Shown: one piece after another, positions 20,605 to 27,986 of the stretch
Numbering within the stretch: the first letter of the stretch is position 1
How the letters are laid out: each line of letters opens with the position of its first letter
Assembly: GCF_000964425.1 (NCBI RefSeq)
Contig: NZ_BANF01000012.1
Location: forward strand, 62,001 to 126,000
Direction of reading: 5' to 3'
Source: Komagataeibacter intermedius TF2
Lineage (GTDB): Bacteria; Pseudomonadota; Alphaproteobacteria; Acetobacterales; Acetobacteraceae
DNA: 64,000 nt
The notes under the pieces: generated by a model
The model's database searches: none
Seen by the model: the letters and a program-made list of their open reading frames with translations, nothing else
Told to the model about the DNA's origin: nothing
Made by a program: the position numbers and the translations under genes

Positions 20605-20680
20605 TGGTGGAGCCAAGGGGAGTCGAACCCCTGACCTCCTGAATGCCATTCAGGCGCTCTCCCAACTGAGCTATGGCCCC
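20605..20680 (-). tRNA. tRNA-Ala(GGC)
   Basis: 76-nt cloverleaf with encoded CCA. The acceptor stem GGGGCCA/TGGCTCC contains the G3-U70 pair that identifies tRNA-Ala. The anticodon stem-loop is CCTGA-ATGGCAT-TCAGG, giving GGC. The T-arm has GGTTCGA. Confidence 0.97.
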
Positions 20681-20777
20681 ACTGTCCTGACTGACTGGCC
20701 GTTTGGATGGCCTGCCGTGGTCCGGTTCGCGGGGTATAACCGTAAGCCCTGGGCAATGCAACCCCCCACAATCCAAT

Positions 20778-21422
20778 TTATTGCAAGATGATATGCTGTG
20801 CCCGAAATGCCTGCAGCACCGCCAGCAGGGGCAGGCCCATAATGGCGGAATGTTCCCCTTCCATCCGGGAAAACAGGTGAATGCCCATGCCCTCCAGCCG
20901 GTAGCACCCGACACAGGACAGAATCGCATCGCCTTCGATCGCCAGGTACCGCTCGAGAAAGGAGTCGCTGAACGCACGCATGTGCAGCACGGGACAGGCG
21001 ACATGCCGCCATATCTCGATCCCGTCACGCAGCATCACCACCGCCGTATGCAGGACATGCGGCCTGCCGCGCAGCATGCGTAACTGCTGGCGGGCCCTGT
21101 CCATGCTTTCCGGCTTGTCAAACCATGCCCCATCACATGACAGCATCTGGTCCGCCCCGATCACGATCGCGCCGCTGTCCGCACTGACGGCGCGGGCCTT
21201 GGCGCGGGCCAGTTCAAGGGCCGTCTGCCCCGGCGCCATGCCGCGGGCACGGGCGTGCTCGCGAATGGCATGTTCATCGACATCCGCCGATCTGTAATCC
21301 GCCCGCACTCCCGCCGATTCCAGCAGCCTCCGCCGTGCGCTGGAGCGACTGGCGAGTACTATCGCGGACGACTCCGCCTGTAATGGCGGGGGCTTTAGTA
21401 CTAAATTCGAGTCGTCTGGCAT
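20778..21422 (-). CDS. maf: Maf-family nucleotide pyrophosphatase
   Basis: House-cleaning nucleoside triphosphate pyrophosphatase acting on non-canonical or bulk nucleotides. 214 residues from MPDDSNL, with GGAGAGGG just before the ATG; the ORF continues upstream into the origin-like region, where coding is not credible. Maf signatures: IVLASRSSARRRLLESAG (the SxR motif), ALELARAKARAV, GADQMLSCDG and the GCYRLEGMGIHLF segment. Divergent from hemE across the candidate origin, a gene order shared with other alphaproteobacterial origins. Confidence 0.9.
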   Translation of the reverse strand: MPDDSNLVLKPPPLQAESSAIVLASRSSARRRLLESAGVRADYRSADVDEHAIREHARARGMAPGQTALELARAKARAVSADSGAIVIGADQMLSCDGAWFDKPESMDRARQQLRMLRGRPHVLHTAVVMLRDGIEIWRHVACPVLHMRAFSDSFLERYLAIEGDAILSCVGCYRLEGMGIHLFSRMEGEHSAIMGLPLLAVLQAFRAQHIILQ

Positions 21423-21828
21423 TGCCCTCTCCGTACTGCCGAAGTGAAACATGAATTTCAGCACGTTCGAGTACTGGGGTACATGGGGACAGTACTCCAA
21501 ACAATTCTGTGCCGTACCGAGTACCGTGGACAACGGGTACACCTCCGTTCGCGGTGGGTTGTACACAGGCTTGTGTCGGTACATTCTGGATAACTGCCCA
21601 CAGGCACGGGAATCCTTGGAGTCGGAAACTGTACACTCTGTGGGAAAAGTGGGGTACATTTTCGGAAACGTGGGTACCCCGTCATCCACAGCACTTAAAG
21701 CACATCAAAAATTTTCTTTCTCTTTTCTTTTATTGTTTTGAAAGAGGCGCGCGCGTCGTACCTGCCCGCTATCCGTCACGGCGAAAGTACGAGATAGTCC
21801 GGCCACAACGAAACAGAACGACGGATCG
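21423..21828. other. oriC: Candidate chromosomal replication origin (maf-hemE intergenic region)
   Basis: A 406-bp non-coding region between divergent maf and hemE. GTAC occurs at 21433, 21471, 21479, 21492, 21514, 21521, 21537, 21561, 21579, 21631, 21654, 21674, 21758 and 21787, about ten times the random expectation. Ten of these keep a 18-24 bp (mostly 21-24) spacing apart from one skipped slot. DnaA-box-like nonamers TTGTACACA (21559) and TCATCCACA (21682) each differ by one base from TTATNCACA. An AT-rich tract of about 50 bp follows (about 21692-21741). GANTC sites occur at 21610 and 21619. In Caulobacter and Rickettsia the origin lies beside hemE, and in Caulobacter maf is close by. 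Confidence 0.65.
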
Positions 21829-22890
21829 ATGACTGAAACACGCAAACCCCTGCTCGCCACCCTGTTGGGAGAGGCAACATGGCCACCTCCGGTATGGCTG
21901 ATGCGGCAGGCGGGCCGGTTTCTGCCAGAATTCCGGGCATTGCGTGAAAAAGCGGATTTCATAACCCGCTGCATGACCCCGGATATGGCGGTGGACCTCA
22001 CGCTGCAGCCCATCCGGCGCTTTGGCATGGATGGGGCGATCCTGTTTTCCGATATCCTCATCCTGCCATGGGCAATGGGACAGTCGCTGGAATTCGTGCC
22101 CGGCAGGGGACCGGTCCTGGGTGCGGTCCGTTCACAGGCCGACCTGGACCGGCTGGACCCCACGCGGGTGGAACAGGCGACCCGCCCGGTCATGGAAACG
22201 CTGGGACGGCTGCGCAAGGCTGTTGACGGGCCGGAAGCGATCGGTCCGGCCAGACCGGGACAGGTCACGCTGATCGGCTTTGCCGGCGCGCCGTTCACGG
22301 TGGCGTGCTACATGGTGGAAGGCCATGGATCGCGTGAGTTCGAGGAAACGCGCAGGCTGGCCTATACCGATCCCGCATTCTTTGACCGGCTGATCGACCT
22401 GCTGACCACCGCCACGGCGGATATGCTGTGCAACCAGATCACGGCCGGGGCGGAAGCGGTCATGCTGTTCGACAGCTGGTCGGGCCTGCTGCCGCCGTCA
22501 CAGTTCCGCAAGCATGTCATTGAACCCGCGCGCCGGATTACCGAAATCATCAACGCCCGCCACCCCGGCGTGCCGGTTATCGGCTTCCCGCGTCTGGCCG
22601 GGCTTATGGCGATTGAATACGGGCATGTGACCGGCGTGAACGCGATGGCGCTGGATACCGGGGCTGACATGAAGGCCGTGGCGGAAAAAGTGCCCGACAC
22701 GCTGGTGCTGCAGGGCAACCTTGACCCGATCCGCGTGCTGGCGGGTGGCGAAGGCATGCGTGCCGAAGCCCGCGCCATCCGTGATGCGATGAAGGGACGC
22801 CCCCATGTCTTCAATCTTGGCCATGGGGTCATTCCGACCACGCCCCCCGAACATGTGGGCGACCTGATCAAGACCATACGGGATGTATGA
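21829..22890 (+). CDS. hemE: Uroporphyrinogen decarboxylase
   Basis: Cytoplasmic enzyme that removes four carboxylates from uroporphyrinogen III to make coproporphyrinogen III. 353 residues, the usual length. Signature PPVWLMRQAGRFLPEFR near residue 20 and the second signature region GFAGAPFTVACYMVEG near residue 145; DSWSGLLP and GFPRLAG follow. First gene of a short run with a HAD phosphatase and hemJ on the same strand. Its start is next to the candidate origin. Confidence 0.97.
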   Translation: MTETRKPLLATLLGEATWPPPVWLMRQAGRFLPEFRALREKADFITRCMTPDMAVDLTLQPIRRFGMDGAILFSDILILPWAMGQSLEFVPGRGPVLGAVRSQADLDRLDPTRVEQATRPVMETLGRLRKAVDGPEAIGPARPGQVTLIGFAGAPFTVACYMVEGHGSREFEETRRLAYTDPAFFDRLIDLLTTATADMLCNQITAGAEAVMLFDSWSGLLPPSQFRKHVIEPARRITEIINARHPGVPVIGFPRLAGLMAIEYGHVTGVNAMALDTGADMKAVAEKVPDTLVLQGNLDPIRVLAGGEGMRAEARAIRDAMKGRPHVFNLGHGVIPTTPPEHVGDLIKTIRDV

Positions 22891-23607
22891 ATGATGTTAC
22901 CTGCCGCCCTGCGTCCTGATGGCGCGCTCAGACTGGTCATTTTTGACTGTGACGGTGTCCTGATCGATAGCGAGGGACCGTCGTGCCGCATGATTGCGCG
23001 CACCTTGCGTGAATATGGTCTGGCCATCAGTGACGAGGACGCGGTCCGGCGCTTCGCCGGTCACGCCCTGACGGCGCTGAAACATGAAATCGAACAGGCG
23101 GAGGGCATAACCCTGCCCGATGACTGGCCTGCGCAGATGCAGCGCAACCTTGTCACCCTCATGCGCAGCGAGGCGGAAACCATAGACGGTGCGCCCGCCA
23201 TGCTGCGCGGGGTGGCGGCGCTGGGCCTGCCCTACCGGATCGGTTCCAATTCCTCGGTCATGGAAATGGAGGCGAAATTCGGCCGCACCGGGCTGGATGA
23301 ACTGATCGCGCCCGCGCACATCCATTCTGCCCGTGACATGGGCCAGCCCAAGCCGGACCCGGCGGTCTATCTGGCGGCGGCGAAGGCGCAGGGCGTACCG
23401 CCTGAAAACTGCATCGTGCTGGAAGATACCGATACCGGCGCGCGCGCGGCACAGGCGGCGGGCATGGCATGCGTACTGTTAAGGTCTGCCGACCTGCCCG
23501 CGCCGTCATGGCCGGGGCTGTTGCGGATCACGCATCTTGACCAGTTCGTGCCGTTGCTGCGGCGTGTCCTGGACAGCCAGAAGCCACACGGCGCCGCGCA
23601 TGATTGA
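22891..23607 (+). CDS. HAD-superfamily (IA) phosphatase
   Basis: 238-residue hydrolase. Motif I VIFDCDGVLIDSE supplies the nucleophile and acid/base Asp, motif II is in RIGSNSS, motif III Lys is in GQPKPDPAVYLAAAK, and motif IV is LEDTDTGARAAQAAGM. The helical cap after motif I marks subfamily IA, similar to phosphoglycolate phosphatase or beta-phosphoglucomutase-like enzymes; the substrate is not readable. The start codon directly follows the hemE stop (no gap) and the end overlaps hemJ by 8 bp. Confidence 0.85.
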   Translation: MMLPAALRPDGALRLVIFDCDGVLIDSEGPSCRMIARTLREYGLAISDEDAVRRFAGHALTALKHEIEQAEGITLPDDWPAQMQRNLVTLMRSEAETIDGAPAMLRGVAALGLPYRIGSNSSVMEMEAKFGRTGLDELIAPAHIHSARDMGQPKPDPAVYLAAAKAQGVPPENCIVLEDTDTGARAAQAAGMACVLLRSADLPAPSWPGLLRITHLDQFVPLLRRVLDSQKPHGAAHD

Positions 23608-24049
23608 TGCGCTGGCGTCCATCATGCTGTGGCTGAAGGCATTCCACATCATGTCATTCATTGCATGGATGGCGGGGCTGTTCTATCTGCCGCGGCTGTT
23701 TGTCTATCACTGCCAGGTGGCGCCGGGCACGGCGGAATCCGAACGGTTCAAGGTGATGGAATACAAGCTGCTGCGCTTCATCATGATGCCGGCCATGATC
23801 AGCACATTCCTGTTCGGTGGCCTGCTGTCGGCCATTCCGGGGCTGGTTGACTGGCATTCAGGCTGGTGGATCACCAAGCTTGCCTGCGTGCTGGCGATGG
23901 CGGGGTTCAATGGCGCGTGCGGGCGGTGGCGGCGTGATTTCGCCAATGACCGTAATACCCGGCCCGAACGGTTCTATCGCATGGCCAATGAGGTGCCGAC
24001 CGTTCTCATGATGATCATCGTGATCATGGTGGTGGTCCGCCCGTTCTGA
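23600..24049 (+). CDS. hemJ: Protoporphyrinogen IX oxidase HemJ
   Basis: Membrane haem-containing protein that oxidises protoporphyrinogen IX. 149 residues with four predicted helices. The family pattern LWLKAFHIMSFIAWMAGLFYLPRLFVYH contains the conserved His used for haem binding, and the lysine-bearing VMEYKLLRFIMMPAM follows. Start ATG overlaps the HAD gene end by 8 bp. With hemE in the same run and hemN at 12.6 kb, three haem pathway genes lie in the window. Confidence 0.9.
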   Translation: MIDALASIMLWLKAFHIMSFIAWMAGLFYLPRLFVYHCQVAPGTAESERFKVMEYKLLRFIMMPAMISTFLFGGLLSAIPGLVDWHSGWWITKLACVLAMAGFNGACGRWRRDFANDRNTRPERFYRMANEVPTVLMMIIVIMVVVRPF

Positions 24050-24075
24050 GACGGGCGGACACATAACTGACCGGA

Positions 24076-24525
24076 TCAGAGCAGGGACTTGCCCTGCTTC
24101 AGCACGGCATTGCACACTTTGGTCGACACTTTCTGCTTGAGGTTCCCGGTCAGCGACGACAGCGAGAACGTGTTGCCGTTGCCGGTATCCAGGATACCGT
24201 TCTGGCCGTTGGTGTACTGGCTGCTGGAGGTATCAAGGCCAGCCTTCTGCTTCAGCGAGGACAGCAGCGTGGTGGGGCTGTTGCCCTGCAGGTAGTTGTT
24301 CTGCACGCAGTAGCTCAGCAGGCCCGTGACGTTGGAGGGAGCCAGCGACGAGACGGACGGCACGTTCAGGCCGCTGCCCGACAGCAGGCCGGCCGCCTTG
24401 CCAAGTTCACCCGACGAGCCACCAGTCAGGCCGCCAAAGCCCTGTGCATGGGCAGGCGCGCCGGACAGGGCGGCCGCAAGCGGCAGGGCCGCGACGAGCG
24501 TCAGGAAACGGTTCGTTTTTTTCAT
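24076..24525 (-). CDS. DUF2501 family secreted protein
   Basis: 149 residues with a clear signal peptide (MKKTNRFLTLVAALPLAAALSGAPAHA, cleavage near 27). The mature part is Gly/Ser/Leu-rich, with two cysteines (LLSYCVQNN and KVCNAVLKQ) that could form a disulphide. The central LLSYCVQNNYL and C-terminal VCNAVLKQGKSLL resemble the DUF2501/YjjA family, of unknown function. AGGAG precedes the start. Convergent with hemJ, 26 bp between stops. Confidence 0.75.
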   Translation of the reverse strand: MKKTNRFLTLVAALPLAAALSGAPAHAQGFGGLTGGSSGELGKAAGLLSGSGLNVPSVSSLAPSNVTGLLSYCVQNNYLQGNSPTTLLSSLKQKAGLDTSSSQYTNGQNGILDTGNGNTFSLSSLTGNLKQKVSTKVCNAVLKQGKSLL

Positions 24526-24625
24526 TTAATGATAACTCCTGAAATCCGGCCCGAAGGAAAGCCAAGGCCGCAATACCTGTTATATCCGCCTTCGCCGTGG
24601 GGGGGATAGCCCGCCGTCACGGCTT

Positions 24626-24946
24626 TTATGCAATGCCGACCATAAGCATGCCGTAGATCTTGCCCATGACGGGCATCACCACATACTGCAGCAGGAGCAG
24701 CAGTACGAGCGGGCTGAGGTCGATATTGCCAATGTTCGGCAGGATGTTGCGGATGGGGCGCAGCACCGGCTCGGTCATGCGGAACAGGAAGTTGGAGATG
24801 TTCCAGACAATCTGGTTGCGCGGGTCCAGAATGCCGAAGCCCAGCAGGAAGCTGAACAGACAGGCCAGCATCACCACATAGTAATAAAGCTGTATGAGCT
24901 CAGCCAGCAGGTTAAAGATAATGGTGATCAACGGGCCAACCTTCAT
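24626..24946 (-). CDS. YggT family membrane protein
   Basis: 106 residues from MKVGPLITIIFN. Two hydrophobic segments (about 5-38 and 75-100) flank the family signature RMTEPVLRPIRNILPNIGNIDLSPL. YggT proteins are small inner-membrane proteins linked in various bacteria to osmotic stress and septum-related processes; the precise role is not known. The start is chosen because the preceding 15 in-frame codons do not resemble the family. Upstream, on the other strand, is tRNA-Ala(CGC). Confidence 0.85.
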   Translation of the reverse strand: MKVGPLITIIFNLLAELIQLYYYVVMLACLFSFLLGFGILDPRNQIVWNISNFLFRMTEPVLRPIRNILPNIGNIDLSPLVLLLLLQYVVMPVMGKIYGMLMVGIA

Positions 24947-25090
24947 GGATGATGGGAAACAGAATTTAGTGTCCGGCACGCCCGCATACAACTGCTATGA
25001 CGGCGCCGGGCAGGAGAGAAAAGCGATTGTGCGCCCAAAAATGGGTCTTGACTTACTGCCTGTGCGCGGTATCTATCGCGCGAGGAATGT

Positions 25091-25166
25091 GGGGCTGTAG
25101 CTCAGATGGGAGAGCGCCTCGTTCGCAATGAGGAGGTCAGGGGTTCGATTCCCCTCAGCTCCACCA
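25091..25166 (+). tRNA. tRNA-Ala(CGC)
   Basis: 76-nt cloverleaf with encoded CCA. The acceptor stem GGGGCTG/CAGCTCC again has the G3-U70 alanine identity pair. The anticodon stem-loop CCTCG-TTCGCAA-TGAGG gives CGC, reading GCG, a frequent codon in this GC-rich DNA. Confidence 0.97.
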
Positions 25167-25258
25167 CTTTCCTTACTTTCCAGAATTAAATACTGTTCGA
25201 CAGACAGGCTCCACACGGAACTGACCTGTGTTTGCGGGCTTTCTTTCAGACGACTGTA

Positions 25259-25606
25259 TCAGGACAGTGTGTCGTCAGCCTGTGCGGGCAGGGCGACCAG
25301 TTCGATTTCCGCCAGCTGTCCGGCCCGTTCAAACTGCTTGCCCAGCCGCAGCGTCGTGGCGGGGCAGGTGCGGCCGAACAGATCGTTCAGAAGGGGAAAG
25401 CAGGTGCTGAACCCGTCGGTTTCACGCAGCGTGAAGGTGATGCGGGTGACATTGTCCGCCCCCATGCCCTGCTGGTCCAGCCGGGCCATGCCCGTTGCCA
25501 GCGCCTGCCGGATCTGGGGAAACAGGTCAGCGGGGAACTGTCCGGTTGTGGCATCGACGCCGGTCAGGTGCCGGATGTGTATTTCCGGTGAAGGGCGGAA
25601 CGGCAT
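25259..25606 (-). CDS. RidA/YjgF-family protein
   Basis: 115 residues from MPFRPSPEIHIRHLTG; GGAAG lies 5 nt before this ATG, although a start 4 codons upstream (25618) is also open. The pattern VTRITFTLRETDGFSTCFPLLNDLFGRTCPATTLRL matches the RidA core, including the strand that carries the conserved Arg. RidA proteins deaminate reactive enamine/imine intermediates; this divergent member may differ. It is divergent from hprK. Confidence 0.7.
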   Translation of the reverse strand: MPFRPSPEIHIRHLTGVDATTGQFPADLFPQIRQALATGMARLDQQGMGADNVTRITFTLRETDGFSTCFPLLNDLFGRTCPATTLRLGKQFERAGQLAEIELVALPAQADDTLS

Positions 25607-25692
25607 GATTTCTTCCATTGGAGTCAGAATCACAAAATGGTCATGTTTTGTCCATAAAAAATTTTCCATCCCCGAAATGACGTTTCTCGTCC

Positions 25693-26136
25693 ATGAATGA
25701 ACTGGTCCAGATCCATGCGTCCTGCGCCGCGCGGGGGGCGCAGGGCATCATGCTCTGCGGGCCGTCGGGTGCCGGGAAATCCGACCTGCTGCTGCGCCTG
25801 ATCGACGCGGGGTATGATCTTGTGGCCGATGACAGGGTCTGCATGCATGCGGGCTGGGCCAGCGCGCCCCCGGCCCTTGCGGGGCTGCTGGAAGTGCGCG
25901 GCATCGGGATCGTGCGCATGGCCTATCGCGCGCGCGTGCGCGTTGTGGCTGTTGCAAGGCTGGTTTCTCCCACGGATTACCCGCCGCGACTCCCCCCGGC
26001 GCCCAAGCGTGATAAGGTAGTGGGGCAGCCGGTATTTTTCCTTGATCCGGCGCAGCCCTCCGCCGTGGCCCGGATCGGGCTGGTGCTGGATTGCGTTGCC
26101 GGTGACAGGCAACTGCTGGATGAAAGACAGATGTGA
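25693..26136 (+). CDS. hprK: HPr kinase/phosphorylase, short alphaproteobacterial form
   Basis: Phosphorylates HPr on its regulatory serine. 147 residues, equivalent only to the catalytic half of the long Firmicutes enzyme, as is usual in alphaproteobacteria. Walker A GPSGAGKS at residues 23-30, DLVADDRV next, then the HprK signature LLEVRGIGIVRM, and PVFFLDPAQP. First gene of hprK-rapZ-EIIA-HPr-EI. In many relatives chvIG lies directly upstream, but not here. Confidence 0.92.
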   Translation: MNELVQIHASCAARGAQGIMLCGPSGAGKSDLLLRLIDAGYDLVADDRVCMHAGWASAPPALAGLLEVRGIGIVRMAYRARVRVVAVARLVSPTDYPPRLPPAPKRDKVVGQPVFFLDPAQPSAVARIGLVLDCVAGDRQLLDERQM

Positions 26137-26258
26137 TATCGTCGCCACTTTCCATTGCCGCCCGTTCAGGGAACAATGGATTCACGAAAAGGTTCCGATC
26201 CCGCCATGAGACAGCGATTTGTCACTGGGCATGTGGCTGACAGAAGTCAGGGTTTTGC

Positions 26259-27242
26259 GTGACTGACACCATGCATGAAGACACACCCCTTCCCCGTCGT
26301 ATCCTGCTTGTCACCGGGCTGTCCGGGGCAGGCAAGTCCTCGATCCTGCGTATTCTGGAGGATCTGGGGCACGAGGTGATCGACAACCCGCCGCTGGGCA
26401 TGCTGGATGAAATCGTGGCGCGTGCCGAACGTCCGGTGGCGGTAGGTGTGGATTCCCGCACGCGCGGGTTCGATGCGTCCGCCGTGCTGGAGGCGCTGGC
26501 GCGGCTGCGGGTCAACCCGGCCCTGAATGCGGAACTGATTTACGCAACAGCCGAGGAAAGCGTCCTGCTGCGCCGTTATACGGCCACCCGCAGGCGTCAC
26601 CCGCAGGCCGTCCATGGCACCGTGAAGGAAGGGATCGAGGCTGAAATCCGCCTGACATCCCCCCTGCGTGAAGCGGCGGATGTGGTGATCGACACCTCCG
26701 ACCTGCCCCCGCCGGAACTGCGCCAGCTGGTCGAGGCCCGGTTCGGGGAATGGACGGCGGGGGGACTCGATGGCCTGACGGTGGCCCTCATGTCATTCGC
26801 CTTTCCCGCCGGCCTGCCGCGGGAAGCGGACATGGTGTTTGATGCCCGCTTCCTGACCAATCCCTATTATGATCCAGCCCTGTCCGCCATGACCGGGCTG
26901 GATCAGGACGTGGCTGACTATGTGGCCCGTGACCCGGATTACCAGGAATTCCTTGACCGGATTGCAGGACTGCTGGAACTGGTGCTGCCGCGCTTCGTGC
27001 AGGAAGGCAAGAAATACGCCACCATCGCCATCGGCTGTTCGGGGGGGCGGCACCGCTCCGTCACGCTGGTGGAGGCCCTTGCCCTCAGGCTTGCGCAACG
27101 CGTCGGGCATACCCATCCACATGATGCATGGCCGGTGGTGATCATGCATCGTGAACTGGCCCGTCAGGGCCGCAGCAGCTGGCGGTGGGCCAACCGGCCC
27201 CGCGGGCTGCCGGAAACAACGGAGCAGAAAGACCCGCAATGA
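26259..27242 (+). CDS. rapZ: RapZ/YvcJ-family nucleotide-binding protein
   Basis: 327 residues starting at GTG (26259), with an alternative ATG 4 codons later. An N-terminal P-loop domain shows LLVTGLSGAGKSSILRILEDLG. The C-terminal domain has the signature KKYATIAIGCSGGRHRSVTLVE followed by VIMHREL. In E. coli RapZ controls glmS through an RNase E-dependent sRNA; in alphaproteobacteria its role is less clear, though it stays in the PTS cluster. Its stop overlaps the EIIA start (ATGA). Confidence 0.92.
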   Translation: MTDTMHEDTPLPRRILLVTGLSGAGKSSILRILEDLGHEVIDNPPLGMLDEIVARAERPVAVGVDSRTRGFDASAVLEALARLRVNPALNAELIYATAEESVLLRRYTATRRRHPQAVHGTVKEGIEAEIRLTSPLREAADVVIDTSDLPPPELRQLVEARFGEWTAGGLDGLTVALMSFAFPAGLPREADMVFDARFLTNPYYDPALSAMTGLDQDVADYVARDPDYQEFLDRIAGLLELVLPRFVQEGKKYATIAIGCSGGRHRSVTLVEALALRLAQRVGHTHPHDAWPVVIMHRELARQGRSSWRWANRPRGLPETTEQKDPQ

Positions 27243-27697
27243 TCGGTCTTGTGTTCGTGATGCATGGTGTCCTGGGCGAGACCCTGAAGGGGGAACTCGA
27301 ACATGTGGTCGGTCCGCAGGCGCAGGCAGCGGTGTTCAACGTCACCGCCACCTCCCTGCCTGGAACATGCCGTACGGCATTGCAGCAGGCCATCGACTCG
27401 GTCGATAGCGGTCAGGGCGTCATCCTGCTGACTGACATGTTTGGCAGCACGCCATCGAATGTCGCGGTCTCCGTTCTGGAAACCGACAGGGTGGAAGTGC
27501 TGGCGGGGGTCAACATGCCCATGCTGGTCAAGCTGGCGCAGATGCGGGGCCATGCGGATATGCAGGAATGCCTCAATGGCGCGGAAGCGGCAGGCAGGCG
27601 GTACATATCCGTGGCGTCCCACCTGCCAGCAGCGTGCCTGTCCGGGGTTGGGGAATGCGTGGGCGAGGCGGACAGCGTGGCAGGCCACGGTGGCTGA
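27239..27697 (+). CDS. PTS EIIA component, mannose family (regulatory)
   Basis: 152 residues with the phosphorylatable His9 in LVFVMHGVLGETL and the ManX-type segment VILLTDMFGSTPSNVAVS. No EIIB, EIIC or EIID genes are nearby, so phosphate from EI and HPr probably ends in regulation, not sugar uptake. Overlaps rapZ by 4 bp and HPr by 8 bp. Confidence 0.9.
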   Translation: MIGLVFVMHGVLGETLKGELEHVVGPQAQAAVFNVTATSLPGTCRTALQQAIDSVDSGQGVILLTDMFGSTPSNVAVSVLETDRVEVLAGVNMPMLVKLAQMRGHADMQECLNGAEAAGRRYISVASHLPAACLSGVGECVGEADSVAGHGG

Positions 27698-27986
27698 AGC
27701 GGTCGCGCAGCCCGCATCGCATCAGGCGGATGTGGAGATCGTGAACCAGCGCGGGCTGCATGCACGCGCGGCCGCGAAATTCGTGACGGTGGCGGAAAAA
27801 TTCGATGCGGGCGTTGATGTCGCCCATGCGGGCATGACGGTTTCGGGCCATTCCATCATGGGTCTCATGATGCTGGGCGCGGGCAGGGGGGAGACAGTCA
27901 CCATCACGACCTCCGGCCCACAGGGGCCGCAGGCGCTCAGGGCCCTGACGCGGCTGGTCGGGGCCGGGTTTGATGAAGACGACTGA
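27690..27986 (+). CDS. ptsH: Phosphocarrier protein HPr
   Basis: 98 residues from a GTG that overlaps the EIIA stop by 8 bp. Active His24 is in NQRGLHARAAAKFV and the HprK target Ser55 is in GHSIMGLMML. The 31-residue spacing equals the canonical His15/Ser46 distance, so both phosphorylation sites are intact. About nine extra residues precede the usual start of the fold. Confidence 0.93.
   Translation: MAEAVAQPASHQADVEIVNQRGLHARAAAKFVTVAEKFDAGVDVAHAGMTVSGHSIMGLMMLGAGRGETVTITTSGPQGPQALRALTRLVGAGFDEDD

Noticed and set aside
21451-21741. ORFs of about 96-107 codons across the maf-hemE region
   Set aside because: They run through the repeated GTAC motifs, have no ribosome sites, and extend the maf frame where the family does not.
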